From contig CBFIHS010000011.1 in assembly GCA_965662565.1 (NCBI GenBank), forward strand, positions 1 through 48,831: a DNA stretch of 48,831 nt, given 5' to 3'. Positions within the stretch are counted from its first letter, which is position 1, and each line of letters starts with the position of its first letter. The DNA comes from UBA5109 sp965662565. GTDB lineage: Bacteria; Pseudomonadota; Gammaproteobacteria; Pseudomonadales; Pseudohongiellaceae. This document shows, in pieces, positions 25,813-33,993 of this stretch. The notes beneath the pieces are model-generated. The model was not told where the DNA came from. It saw only the letters and a list, made by a program, of their open reading frames with translations, and searched no databases. The position numbers and the translations under genes are program-made.

Positions 25813-26235
25813 ATGAGTGAAGCTATCAACGCTGTTGGACAATGCCTTTGTGGCGCTGTAAAAATTGACGCTCAAGATCTGAAAAGCTCAGTGCATGCTT
25901 GTCATTGTGGTATGTGTCGGAACTGGGGAGGAGGACCTTTCTTTGCAATTGATTGTCAGGGCTCGGTAGAAATAGAGAGCGAGAATAATATCGCGACTTT
26001 TGAATCTTCCGAATGGGCAGAGCGTGGCTTTTGTAAAAAGTGTGGGACGCATTTATTTTATAAATTAAATCAAAATCAGCAATATATATTCTCCGCCGGA
26101 ATATTCGATCTTGATGAAGAGTTAAATTTTGACCAACAGTACTTTATTGATAAAAAACCAGTGTTCTATCACTTTGAAAATAAGACAAAAAATATAACAG
26201 AAGCAGAATTATTTATGATGTTTGATGGCACTTAG
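25813..26235 (+). CDS. GFA/CENP-V-family zinc protein
   Basis: 140 residues with the GFA (glutathione-dependent formaldehyde-activating-like, DUF636) fold. Zinc-binding cysteines are seen in GQCLCGAVK, HACHCGMCRNWGG and FCKKCGTHLFYKL. The family is named for S-(hydroxymethyl)glutathione synthase, but most small bacterial members have no proven activity, so an exact reaction should not be assigned. No signal peptide is present. It sits 50 bp after the small membrane protein on the same strand. Confidence 0.88.
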   Translation: MSEAINAVGQCLCGAVKIDAQDLKSSVHACHCGMCRNWGGGPFFAIDCQGSVEIESENNIATFESSEWAERGFCKKCGTHLFYKLNQNQQYIFSAGIFDLDEELNFDQQYFIDKKPVFYHFENKTKNITEAELFMMFDGT

Positions 26236-26309
26236 TTTCTGCTTATAGGATATTACTGCATAATCACTAGTGCTCCAGTTTGAATTGGATTGCTTGTCAA
26301 TAATTTTTT

Positions 26310-26714
26310 ATGCCTGCTATGTATATCGTTCTCTATGGTTCACTCATGTCTGGGTTCACTACCCAAAAAGAGCTTGGTATTCAGGACAAGTTAAAACTGC
26401 TTGGCGTATGTGAAATTAATGGAAAACTCTACGATTTAGGTGATTACCCTGGCTTGGTCGATTCACAAGAAGAGCAAGACAGAGTTGAAGCAGAACTTTT
26501 CGAGATTAAAGATAAGAGTGTACTCAAGACCCTGGATAAGTTTGAGGGCTATTGGCCTTCGAATACACAGAATTCACTGTATTTAAGAAAGAAGACAAGC
26601 TGGTTTAATTCTGAAATTAAAGCTTGGGTTTATTATTACAATCGAAAAGTTAAAGAAACCGACTTCGTAGGTTGTCGAAATTGGGAAACATATTTATTTA
26701 AGAAAAGTATTTGA
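26310..26714 (+). CDS. Gamma-glutamylcyclotransferase-fold protein
   Basis: 134 residues of the GGCT/AIG2 fold. The N-terminal strand-loop VLYGSLMSG is the substrate-binding YGSL motif, followed by GKLYDLGDYPGLV. The presumed catalytic Glu is in RVEAELFEI, and LDKFEGY is the usual follow-up motif. Such proteins release 5-oxoproline from gamma-glutamyl compounds, but substrates vary. The start could be the ATG at 26310 or the one at 26319 (MYIVLYGSL). It is convergent with the spermidine-synthase-like gene, 65 bp apart, with no strong terminator seen. Confidence 0.85.
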   Translation: MPAMYIVLYGSLMSGFTTQKELGIQDKLKLLGVCEINGKLYDLGDYPGLVDSQEEQDRVEAELFEIKDKSVLKTLDKFEGYWPSNTQNSLYLRKKTSWFNSEIKAWVYYYNRKVKETDFVGCRNWETYLFKKSI

Positions 26715-26779
26715 TAAAGAGCTTAAAGATTATTTATTCACTGAGAAACCTTTGGCTCACGGATAATTTGCAACTAGCA

Positions 26780-27727
26780 TTAATTGTTCAGAAGGTTGGC
26801 AGGGGAGTACTGATCAGTTAAAGGCTTCTCATCAGTATTCCAGTCAAGCTCTCTAGACATATGTCGAGGGTAATCCCTTACATCCATTGCGAAATTTTCT
26901 AATCTAATACGCCATTGTCTTGCTCTACTCGTCAATGTTTCTAAATCTGGTAAAGCTTGTTTAGATGCAATAATAATTCTATTCCCAGTGTTGGGCATGC
27001 GTAAATTAATTATCTCACCAAACACGTTATGATAAGTTTGCGACTCGGCATCGTAGAGTCGGCTGCCAGAAAAAGTATTTGAAACCGTCATCCCATTTTC
27101 TGATAGAAGTTGATTGACCTCTCTCAAAAATTCTTCGGTCATTAAGTGCTCAGGAATGTATTCTCCGTTGAAAGCATCAATGATCACTAAATCAAACTTC
27201 TCGCCACGAAGAGCAGCACGTTTGATATAAACGCGACCATCGCCGATATCGACTTTAATTTTATCAGTTTGCTTAAAGTCAAAAAATTCTTCTGCAACTC
27301 TTAATACGGCTTCGTCAATTTCTGAAATAATAATTTCTGCATTGGGAAATAAAGCACTGTAAACATTTGGCAAAGTGCCGCCGCCTAGTCCGATAATTAG
27401 TATTCGTTTTGGATTGTCTTGAACTAGCAAGCTTGAAAGAGTCATTTTGGCATAAGGAAAAACTAATTCATCCGGTTTATCCAAAAACTGGCAAGATTGA
27501 TTTTGCCCTGTGCGTCGCGTAATTGTAAAACGCAGACAACGCCGCGAATAATCTTCCGTGACAATGATGTTGAGATATAAAGAGCGCTCTTGATGAATTT
27601 CACGAATACCGTTTTGGGCATAAGCACTCACAGAAACTAAGCTTAGTGACGCAAGCCAACACAGCAAGCCGAGTATACAACCTTTTTTTAGTGAGAGAAG
27701 AGGTAAGAACTGTGAAAAGAGGGTCAT
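26780..27727 (-). CDS. Spermidine-synthase-like SAM-fold protein with N-terminal signal/anchor
   Basis: 315 residues. A hydrophobic segment (KKGCILGLLCWLASLSLVSVSAYA-Q, about residues 14-38) looks like a signal peptide or anchor. A Rossmann methyltransferase-type domain follows: ILIIGLGGGTLPNVYSALFP, IISEIDEAVLRVAEEFF, IGDGRVYIKRA and LVIIDAFNGEYIPEHL, as in spermidine synthases. The usual catalytic Asp of polyamine synthases is replaced in the context IDAFNG, so true aminopropyl transfer is uncertain. It overlaps the preceding gene by one base (TAATG). Together they look like the two halves of the fused MFS/spermidine-synthase-like proteins. Predicted topology would put the SAM fold in the periplasm. 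Confidence 0.8.
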   Translation of the reverse strand: MTLFSQFLPLLSLKKGCILGLLCWLASLSLVSVSAYAQNGIREIHQERSLYLNIIVTEDYSRRCLRFTITRRTGQNQSCQFLDKPDELVFPYAKMTLSSLLVQDNPKRILIIGLGGGTLPNVYSALFPNAEIIISEIDEAVLRVAEEFFDFKQTDKIKVDIGDGRVYIKRAALRGEKFDLVIIDAFNGEYIPEHLMTEEFLREVNQLLSENGMTVSNTFSGSRLYDAESQTYHNVFGEIINLRMPNTGNRIIIASKQALPDLETLTSRARQWRIRLENFAMDVRDYPRHMSRELDWNTDEKPLTDQYSPANLLNN

Positions 27728-28368
27728 TAAGCAGCCTCATTTTCGGATTGAGTAACAGGGAAAGCTTTATCTGAGAATATAGCCAGCATTCCAGCTATGA
27801 ATAGAATGCAACACATTGTGATAAGAATTTGGTTTACTTCAAACCAAAGCACTAAGTAAAAAGAAGTGGCTAGTGTGCCAATGGCACTACCTAGTGTGGA
27901 GATAAAGTAAAGCTTGCCTGCGACATGTCCACTTCGGCTCGTATCCATCACTAGTAAACGAACGGAATACGGTGCAATCATTCCTAAGACCACCGTCGGA
28001 AAAAAGAAAAGAAGCATCGAAACAGTAAGAGAGCCATAACGAGGGTCTTCTATTGCTAAGAAGACAGCTTCCATAATTGAATTGCCGAAGAAAATTAGCG
28101 GTATCAATAGAATGGCTGCCATAACAAAGAACATTCCGTGTTGTTTCAGGCTTGGCTTGTGCACGGAAAGCTTGCCACCGAATAAATAACCAAGCGATAG
28201 AGACAGCATGAACACCGTAATGATACTGCCCCAGACAAAGATGCTGCTGCCGAAATAGGGCGCTAAGATACGGCCGCCTAGCAGTTCAATCGCCATAATG
28301 ATAAAACCACTGACGAAAGCTAGGCAAAGTACCAGTAAATTGTTCAGTGAGGCTGTAGGTTCGGACAC
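27727..28368 (-). CDS. Six-helix membrane protein, membrane half of fused spermidine-synthase-like proteins
   Basis: 213 residues with six predicted membrane helices: LLVLCLAFVSGFIIMAIELL, FVWGSIITVFMLSLSLGYLF, MFFVMAAILLIPLIFFG, LLFFFPTVVLGMIAPYSVRLL, LYFISTLGSAIGTLATSFYL and ILITMCCILFIAGMLAIF. The motifs ELLGGRILAPYFGSSIFVWGSII and LYFISTLGSAIGT are hallmarks of the membrane domain that is normally fused to a spermidine-synthase-like domain. Positively charged loops (KLSVHKPSLKQHG, RSGHVAGK) suggest a cytoplasmic N-terminus. It is translationally coupled to the following SAM-fold gene. The transport function is unproven in the family. Confidence 0.82.
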   Translation of the reverse strand: MSEPTASLNNLLVLCLAFVSGFIIMAIELLGGRILAPYFGSSIFVWGSIITVFMLSLSLGYLFGGKLSVHKPSLKQHGMFFVMAAILLIPLIFFGNSIMEAVFLAIEDPRYGSLTVSMLLFFFPTVVLGMIAPYSVRLLVMDTSRSGHVAGKLYFISTLGSAIGTLATSFYLVLWFEVNQILITMCCILFIAGMLAIFSDKAFPVTQSENEAA

Positions 28369-28456
28369 AATCTTTTCCCTTAAATTTTAGCCAGAAGAGT
28401 ATACCTAAAGCCGAGAGTTAAGCGTATTTTAGTTGCTAATTAGTCTAAAGATCGTG

Positions 28457-28488
28457 AAAAAAAGGTCTGATAAGGCTATTATCAGGCC
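28457..28488 (-). terminator. Terminator-like hairpin upstream of the membrane-protein gene
   Basis: GGTCTGATAA (28464-28473) pairs with TTATCAGGCC (28479-28488) with one G-T pair. On the minus strand the stem is followed by T7 (A run 28457-28463). It lies 90 bp upstream of the start at 28368, with no gene ending before it on that strand. Confidence 0.5.
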
Positions 28489-28508
28489 ATTCATTTTTGT
28501 GGTGTATC

Positions 28509-28529
28509 TTGCCAAATATCAAATGGCAA
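28509..28529. promoter_or_regulatory. Inverted repeat TTGCCA-N9-TGGCAA, possible operator
   Basis: Perfect 6-bp arms in the 222-bp divergent region between the spermidine-synthase-like pair and nfeD. It could be an operator for either side; nothing in the window indicates which regulator. Confidence 0.3.
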
Positions 28530-28590
28530 TCAGGTACTGAAATTGTGTTAGTTTGGGTGTTGAAACACGGTACATAGGGCGGCTTAAAAG

Positions 28591-29043
28591 ATGGAATGGC
28601 TTAATAACAGTCTAAGCGGGATTTTTCTTTTTCTGGGCATTGGTCTCTTGGCTATAGAGATGCTGGTGTTTGGATTCTCCTCCTTTATTCTTTTTTTTCT
28701 TGGTTTAGCCTTTGTAATAACCGGTGTTTTACTGCTCCTGGGCTTATTGCTTTCAACATTAACCACGGCCTTAGTAGCCGTGGTCATCCTTACAATCGTA
28801 ATAGCGCTATTACTTTGGAAACCTTTAAAGGAAATGCAAATTCATGTTGATGATAAACCCATCAATGCAGATTTCATTGGCCATAGTTTCGTTCTGAGTA
28901 AGGATATTGAGCCGGGTCAAACAATCACTTATGACTACTCAGGAACTCAGTGGACTATAAAAAGCAGTGAGACTCTGAAAGCCGGAATAGAAGTAAAAGT
29001 GCTTGCTGTCGATGTCGGTGAGTTCACGGTAGCCCAAAAGTAA
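28591..29043 (+). CDS. NfeD-family membrane protein
   Basis: 150 residues. Two to three N-terminal membrane helices occupy about residues 8-72 (SGIFLFLGIGLLAIEMLVFG, FILFFLGLAFVITGVLLLLGLLL, LTTALVAVVILTIVIALLLW). A C-terminal OB-fold domain follows, ending in IEVKVLAVDVGEFTVAQK, as in short NfeD1b/YbbK proteins. These normally pair with a stomatin/SPFH protein (QmcA/YbbK pair), but none is adjacent here. The role in membrane quality control is inferred from the family. It is convergent with queG. Confidence 0.85.
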   Translation: MEWLNNSLSGIFLFLGIGLLAIEMLVFGFSSFILFFLGLAFVITGVLLLLGLLLSTLTTALVAVVILTIVIALLLWKPLKEMQIHVDDKPINADFIGHSFVLSKDIEPGQTITYDYSGTQWTIKSSETLKAGIEVKVLAVDVGEFTVAQK

Positions 29044-29065
29044 GCTTAAGGGCGAAGTTAAGAAA

Positions 29066-29130
29066 ATTGGTATTAGGAAGGCTAAGATCGTTATTCGAAA
29101 AATTTTACTGATTGGCATTAGGAAATCTAA
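29066..29130. repeat. Imperfect 20-bp direct repeat between nfeD and queG
   Basis: 29066-29085 and 29111-29130 share 17 of 20 bases (ATTGG-Y-ATTAGGAA-NN-CTAA), with a period of 45 bp. They fill most of the short convergent intergenic space. No function is evident. Confidence 0.6.
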
Positions 29131-30186
29131 TTAATCATCTAAATGGCAAGAAAGCGCCCACTCAACATGCTCTCTGACTAGCTCTGAAGGGTAATTTCTT
29201 TTTTCTTTTAAAGCAGAAATAATTTCGTTTGAGGTTTCGGCATTGCCTAAACCCACAGCAAGATTTCTTAACCATCTTTCATAGCCAATGCGGCGAATGG
29301 GTGAGCCAGTGGTCTTGTCTAAAAAATCTTCTTCAGTCCAGTTAAATAAAGTGATCAGTTCAGCTCTATCCAGCTCATGTCTTGGAGTGAAGTCTTTCTC
29401 TTCAGTGGCCGATGAGAATTTATTCCACGGGCAGCAAAGCTGGCAATCGTCACAACCAAAAACTCGATTTCCCATTAAGGGTCTAAGTTCTTCTGGGATG
29501 GCTTTTTTTAATTCTATAGTCAGATAGGAAATGCACTTACGAGCATCAAGTTCATTAGGGCCAACAAAAGCATTAGTAGGGCAGACTGTTAAACAAGACT
29601 CACAGCTGCCGCAATGGGTGCTAGCCTTTTCATCAATTGGAAGGGGAAGATCTGTGAATAATTCACCAAGAAAAAACCAAGAGCCTGCTTGTTTGTTTAT
29701 GAGCATGGTGTTTTTTCCAATCCAACCCAAACCTGCTTTTTCGGCAAGTGCCCGCTCAAGTACTGGGGCGCTGTCCACTAAGGCTCGATAACCAAAGTCG
29801 CCAGTTTTCGTTTGAATTTTATCGGCGAGTTTTTGTAGGCGTTGTCGTATCACTTTGTGGTAATCACGCCCAAGGGCGTAGCGACTAAGGTAGGCACGTG
29901 AAGAGTTTTTTAGGACCTTGGCGCTTTGCGGCTCAAGTGGAAGATAGTCCATCCGTGCCGAAATGATTCTAATTGTGCCAGGAACCAGTTGTTCAGGATG
30001 GCTGCGCATTTCGCCATGACGGCTCATGTATTCCATGTCACCTTGGAAATTATTGCTTAACCAATTTTGAAGATGAGAATCTGCTTCACTAAGATCAATG
30101 TCACTAATACCAATTTGTTGGAAGCCTAGTTCGCGGCCCCAGGTTTTAATTTCATCGGCAAGCTTTTGAAAATCAATATCAGCCAT
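29131..30186 (-). CDS. queG: Epoxyqueuosine reductase
   Basis: 351 residues. A cobalamin-dependent iron-sulfur enzyme that performs the last step of queuosine formation in tRNA. The N-terminal cobalamin-binding half has YLPLEPQSAKVLK...SRYALGRDYHKVIR. Two [4Fe-4S] cluster motifs follow: CGSCESCLTVCPTNAF and CDDCQLCCPWNKF. The C-terminal HEAT-like part has SPIRRIGYERWLRNLAVGLGN. The length is normal (E. coli 379). It lies 52 bp after the DnaT-like gene on the same strand. The gene pair is not an obvious functional unit. Confidence 0.95.
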   Translation of the reverse strand: MADIDFQKLADEIKTWGRELGFQQIGISDIDLSEADSHLQNWLSNNFQGDMEYMSRHGEMRSHPEQLVPGTIRIISARMDYLPLEPQSAKVLKNSSRAYLSRYALGRDYHKVIRQRLQKLADKIQTKTGDFGYRALVDSAPVLERALAEKAGLGWIGKNTMLINKQAGSWFFLGELFTDLPLPIDEKASTHCGSCESCLTVCPTNAFVGPNELDARKCISYLTIELKKAIPEELRPLMGNRVFGCDDCQLCCPWNKFSSATEEKDFTPRHELDRAELITLFNWTEEDFLDKTTGSPIRRIGYERWLRNLAVGLGNAETSNEIISALKEKRNYPSELVREHVEWALSCHLDD

Positions 30187-30238
30187 TGAAAATTTTTAGT
30201 TTTAGGGGGTTATTCTTGAGTGAAGTGAGGGCCAACAT

Positions 30239-31336
30239 TTATTCAGCCCAGGATCGATCTGTAAAGCGCTCAATTGTATTTTGAACTTGCTGGGTTGAGG
30301 GTAAATTTGCTTGTTGATGATGTGCCCACTTGTACTTCACATGCTGTAAGAATTTTGTGTTCCAGGAAGGATGGGCTTCTTTGCGATCCTGCCAATATAA
30401 AATGAACTCTTTGATTTGATCACGGGCAAAATCTTCATCGATATTAGCCATCGCCAACACTTCGTAGCATGCTGGGCTAGGCTCGTAATCTAAAGGCACT
30501 AGACGAGGCGTTGGATCATTTTCTAAGGCTAGAGTGAATTTTGCCCATTGGCGTCGTATATGGGCAATGAACTTTGTATTCCATGTGCTTGTTATAAGCC
30601 CGCGTTCCTTCCAGTAAAGCACGAATTCGGGAATGGAGTCTTCGATAAAGCTGCTGTTAATGTCAGCGTTTTCTAAAATGCTCAGCGCTTCTTCACTGGG
30701 CTTCCAGTCAGAATTCATGTCAGCTTCTAGTTCTTTTGCGCCTTGATAGCTTTGCTCTTTGCGCCAGTCTTTTAGTACCCACTTTAGAAAAGTGTTATGC
30801 CAGGAGTATTGGGTTTTTTGGCGTTCTCGCCAATACATAACGAAGGTCTTAATTCGCTGTTGGACAAATTCTTTGGGAATGTTGTGTTGACTGCATTGTT
30901 GGTAAAGCTCTTCGCTGGGTCGCCAATTAGATGGGATAAAAGTTGCCTTACCAGAGCTGTTACCTGTGTTGTAAATCGAATTAACAGTTTGGGTGACTTC
31001 TGGTTTTCTCTCTTCCTGATTTTTTTCAACTGCATAAGTTTGATTAATAGCGATCAAAAAGGCATCGGGATTTTCCGCCACAGACTGAACCTGGATCAGG
31101 CCTTTTTCTCTTAGGTTTTGGCGCACACGCTTGATATCAATTAGGCTCCAAAAAGGCATAGTTTCAAGCAGAATTGCTTCATTCAATTCTATCCAACGCC
31201 GTTCTTGCTTAACGATAACAGGGTGCTGAAGCAGCAGTTCGCTGATGACATGCAACATCACTGTTTCTTCCAGCCCGATTGTTGCAGCGAGCGTAGGTGA
31301 AATCAGTAAAGGTCTTTCAGGAATCAGGCTTGTCAT
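30239..31336 (-). CDS. DnaT-like protein with three tandem DnaT domains
   Basis: 365 residues. The N-terminal about 110 residues are a winged-helix-like domain (PTLAATIGLEETVMLHVISELL...SLIDIKRVRQNLREKGLIQVQ) as found in replication proteins. Three copies of a roughly 60-residue module follow, starting at about residues 136, 210 and 290. Each shows the pattern W/Y-xPSxxxxxxxxxxxIxxxFxxxxIxxFxxYWxxRxxxxxSWxxxFxxHVxxxW. This module is the DnaT C-terminal single-strand-binding domain, present once in E. coli DnaT. The gene is beside radA, alr and dnaB, and priB is absent between rpsF and rpsR. A role in loading DnaB at restarted forks is an inference from domain and neighbours. Confidence 0.78.
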   Translation of the reverse strand: MTSLIPERPLLISPTLAATIGLEETVMLHVISELLLQHPVIVKQERRWIELNEAILLETMPFWSLIDIKRVRQNLREKGLIQVQSVAENPDAFLIAINQTYAVEKNQEERKPEVTQTVNSIYNTGNSSGKATFIPSNWRPSEELYQQCSQHNIPKEFVQQRIKTFVMYWRERQKTQYSWHNTFLKWVLKDWRKEQSYQGAKELEADMNSDWKPSEEALSILENADINSSFIEDSIPEFVLYWKERGLITSTWNTKFIAHIRRQWAKFTLALENDPTPRLVPLDYEPSPACYEVLAMANIDEDFARDQIKEFILYWQDRKEAHPSWNTKFLQHVKYKWAHHQQANLPSTQQVQNTIERFTDRSWAE

Positions 31337-31458
31337 TATTAACTTCTGTTGTTTGTAAGAGCGCTTTAAAACTGGTGCAGTTTAAAATGGCTGTTTCTTA
31401 GAAAGAATCTAACTTAGTGAGAAAATGCTAACACAATAGCTTAAGCACTGTCAGAGTA

Positions 31459-31480
31459 TAAAGCTGTGGTAAAGCTGTGG
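31459..31480. repeat. 11-bp perfect tandem duplication TAAAGCTGTGG
   Basis: Two head-to-tail copies in the 193-bp space between the DnaT-like gene and radA. No other element is evident there. Confidence 0.7.
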
Positions 31481-31529
31481 AAATTATTAAAATGAAATTT
31501 AGCCTGCTATTCCTTAAGCAAAGCGTTTA

Positions 31530-32903
31530 TTACAAAGCATTTAGCGCTTCACTCAAACGGGATACAGCAATCACCTGCAAGCCTTTAATCGCTTGCTTGG
31601 GCGCATTCGCTTTAGGCACGATGGCTCGTGTAAAACCGTGTTTAGCGGCTTCTTGCAAGCGTTGTTGGCCATTGGGTACTGGTCGAATTTCTCCAGCCAA
31701 ACCAACTTCGCCAAAAACCACAAGTTCCTGATCAAGCGCCTTATCTTTAAAACTCGAAACAATCGATAAAAGCAGTGCAAGGTCGGCGCTGGTTTCGGTT
31801 ACACGGACGCCTCCAACTACATTGACGAAGACATCTTGGTCCGCCATAAAGAGCCCGCCATGGCGATGTAAGACGGCTAACAGCATGGCCATTCGATTAT
31901 GATCAAGGCCAACGGCTATTCGGCGAGGATTGCCTAGTTGGGAGCTATCAACTAGGGCCTGAATTTCAACCAAGAGAGGGCGAGTGCCTTCCCATAATAC
32001 AGTGACTAAAGAGCCAGGGGAGATTTCTTCAGTTCGTGCCAGAAAAATAGCAGAAGGGTTTTTAACTTCTTTTAGACCGTCTTCGGTCATGGCAAAGACG
32101 CCTAACTCATTAACAGCACCGAAGCGATTTTTTTGTCCACGTAAAGTGCGATAGCGAGAATCGTCACCGCCTTCTAGCATCATGAAACAATCAATCATGT
32201 GCTCAAGCACTTTGGGGCCGGCCAAGTTGCCGTCTTTAGTCACATGGCCGACTAGGAAAATGGCGGTGTTAGTTTGCTTAGCAAATTGCACAAGATAAGC
32301 GGCACACTCGCGCACCTGACTGACTGAGCCTGGAGCTGAAGCAATGTCGCTACTGTGCATGACTTGAATGGAATCAATGACGATAATTTTGGGTTTGTGC
32401 TCTTGCGCGACATCGGTAATTTCATTGATATTGGTTTCTGCCAACATGAGTAGCTTGTCGGTTGGAAGGTCCAGTCGTTTTGCTCGCATTGCAACTTGTT
32501 GCAGTGATTCTTCGCCAGTTACATAAAGACATTTTTGTTGTTGTGAAAGTTGGCAGAGGATTTGTAAAAGCAGAGTACTTTTTCCGGCGCCAGGATTACC
32601 CCCTATCAAAACGGCAGAGCCTGGCACAATGCCATCTCCCAGCACGCGATCAAATTCACCGATGCCCGTGACAATTCGAGGCGTATCATCGAGGTTTATG
32701 GTGTTTAGTGTTTTAACTATAGAAGCATCTCCGGCAAAACCTTGGCGTTTAAAGTTAGCCGTTGTCGAAGGCGCGGCATTGGCGGGTCCCAGATTGATTT
32801 TGGATAGCGTATTCCACTCGCCACAGCTGGCACATTGCCCCTGCCATTGACCATGCTCGGTTCCGCAATCATTACAGACATAAGCTGACTTTTGCTTAGC
32901 CAT
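31530..32903 (-). CDS. radA: DNA repair protein RadA
   Basis: 457 residues. An N-terminal C4 zinc finger (CNDCGTEHGQWQGQCASCGEWN), a RecA-like ATPase core with Walker A GGNPGAGKST and Walker B-type IIVIDSIQ, the RadA-specific KNRFG motif (GQKNRFGAVNELG), and a C-terminal Lon-like domain (VNVVGGVRVTETSADLALLLS...VPNGQQRLQEAAKHGF). RadA promotes branch migration in recombination. Its ATG overlaps the end of alr by 8 bp, so the order dnaB-alr-radA is tightly coupled. Confidence 0.96.
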   Translation of the reverse strand: MAKQKSAYVCNDCGTEHGQWQGQCASCGEWNTLSKINLGPANAAPSTTANFKRQGFAGDASIVKTLNTINLDDTPRIVTGIGEFDRVLGDGIVPGSAVLIGGNPGAGKSTLLLQILCQLSQQQKCLYVTGEESLQQVAMRAKRLDLPTDKLLMLAETNINEITDVAQEHKPKIIVIDSIQVMHSSDIASAPGSVSQVRECAAYLVQFAKQTNTAIFLVGHVTKDGNLAGPKVLEHMIDCFMMLEGGDDSRYRTLRGQKNRFGAVNELGVFAMTEDGLKEVKNPSAIFLARTEEISPGSLVTVLWEGTRPLLVEIQALVDSSQLGNPRRIAVGLDHNRMAMLLAVLHRHGGLFMADQDVFVNVVGGVRVTETSADLALLLSIVSSFKDKALDQELVVFGEVGLAGEIRPVPNGQQRLQEAAKHGFTRAIVPKANAPKQAIKGLQVIAVSRLSEALNAL

Positions 32904-33993
32904 ACACTTTCTCTACTCTAGCTGCGACACTGCAGGTCAGGTTATAAGACAAAATTCCTGTATGTTCGGCTACTTCATCAAGCGAGAGCGAATCTCCCCA
33001 AAGCGTTACCGTATCACCAATTTTTGCTTCCGGCATTGAAGAAAGGTCTACTGTAATCATGTCCATAGAAACCCGTCCAGCAAGCATAGTGCGTTTAGCA
33101 TTCACTAACACAGGTGTGCCATTAGGCGCATTGCTAGGATAACCATCCGCGTAACCAATACTGGCAATACCGATGCGCATATCTTTTGGGCAAATGAACT
33201 GAGAGCAATAACCCACGCTGTCTCCCGCTTTGCAATCTTGTATGGCAATTAGTTTAGACTCTAAAGTCATAACTGCCTGTAAACCGAGCTTTTCTCGACG
33301 TCGCTCTTTATCTTCAAAAGAAAATGGGGAACTGCCATAAAGCATGATTCCGGGGCGAACCCAGTCACAGTCTTCGCCAAAACCGGCAAGTAAACCTGAA
33401 GAAGCAGGAAGGCTGGTAAGTGCTTGAGGGACTTGCTGACTTACAGCAGCAAACTCATGGAGTTGTTGTTGATTCAAATTGGAATCGAGCAAGTTGCCGT
33501 TGGCTAAATGGCTTATCAATACGATATCAGCACACCAAGCTTTGGATTTTAAGTTGTTATAGGCATTAGCATATTGTGAGGGCTTGATACCGAGTCGATT
33601 CATTCCGCTGTTCAGCTTGAGCCAAAAAGTTAATGCTTGGGCAGGCGCTTGCTTGCTGAATTCTTGTTCCAGCCATTCAAGTTGTTGCAGTTCGTGAATG
33701 ACTAACTGAAAGCCGCCTTCAGCTATTCGTTTAATGTCAGTGCGTTCAATAATGCCTTGCAGAATCAGAATAGGTTTAGAAGTGGCCGTCGCGAGTTTCT
33801 CTGCTTCTTCAATATCAGTCACAGCAAATAGATCAGCTGATTCCAGAGCACCGGCGGCCGGTAATAGGCCATGCCCATAAGCATTGGCTTTGATTACTGC
33901 AACGATTTTCCTTTTTTTTGCGTAGGAACGAGCGATCTCTAAATTGTTGGCTAGAGCTTGCAGATTGATGCTGGCTTTAACCCGCTGAATCAC
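32896..33993 (-). CDS. alr: Alanine racemase
   Basis: 365 residues. A PLP-dependent fold-III racemase supplying D-alanine for peptidoglycan. The PLP lysine is in VAVIKANAYGHG (about residue 34) and the second catalytic base, Tyr, is in SIGYADGYPSN. Other family blocks are KLNSGMNRLG, WVRPGIMLYGSSPF and RVSMDMITVDLS. It starts with GTG at 33993, overlapping the dnaB stop (GTGA), and ends inside radA. In Pseudomonas alr is also next to dnaB. Confidence 0.96.
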   Translation of the reverse strand: MIQRVKASINLQALANNLEIARSYAKKRKIVAVIKANAYGHGLLPAAGALESADLFAVTDIEEAEKLATATSKPILILQGIIERTDIKRIAEGGFQLVIHELQQLEWLEQEFSKQAPAQALTFWLKLNSGMNRLGIKPSQYANAYNNLKSKAWCADIVLISHLANGNLLDSNLNQQQLHEFAAVSQQVPQALTSLPASSGLLAGFGEDCDWVRPGIMLYGSSPFSFEDKERRREKLGLQAVMTLESKLIAIQDCKAGDSVGYCSQFICPKDMRIGIASIGYADGYPSNAPNGTPVLVNAKRTMLAGRVSMDMITVDLSSMPEAKIGDTVTLWGDSLSLDEVAEHTGILSYNLTCSVAARVEKVYG

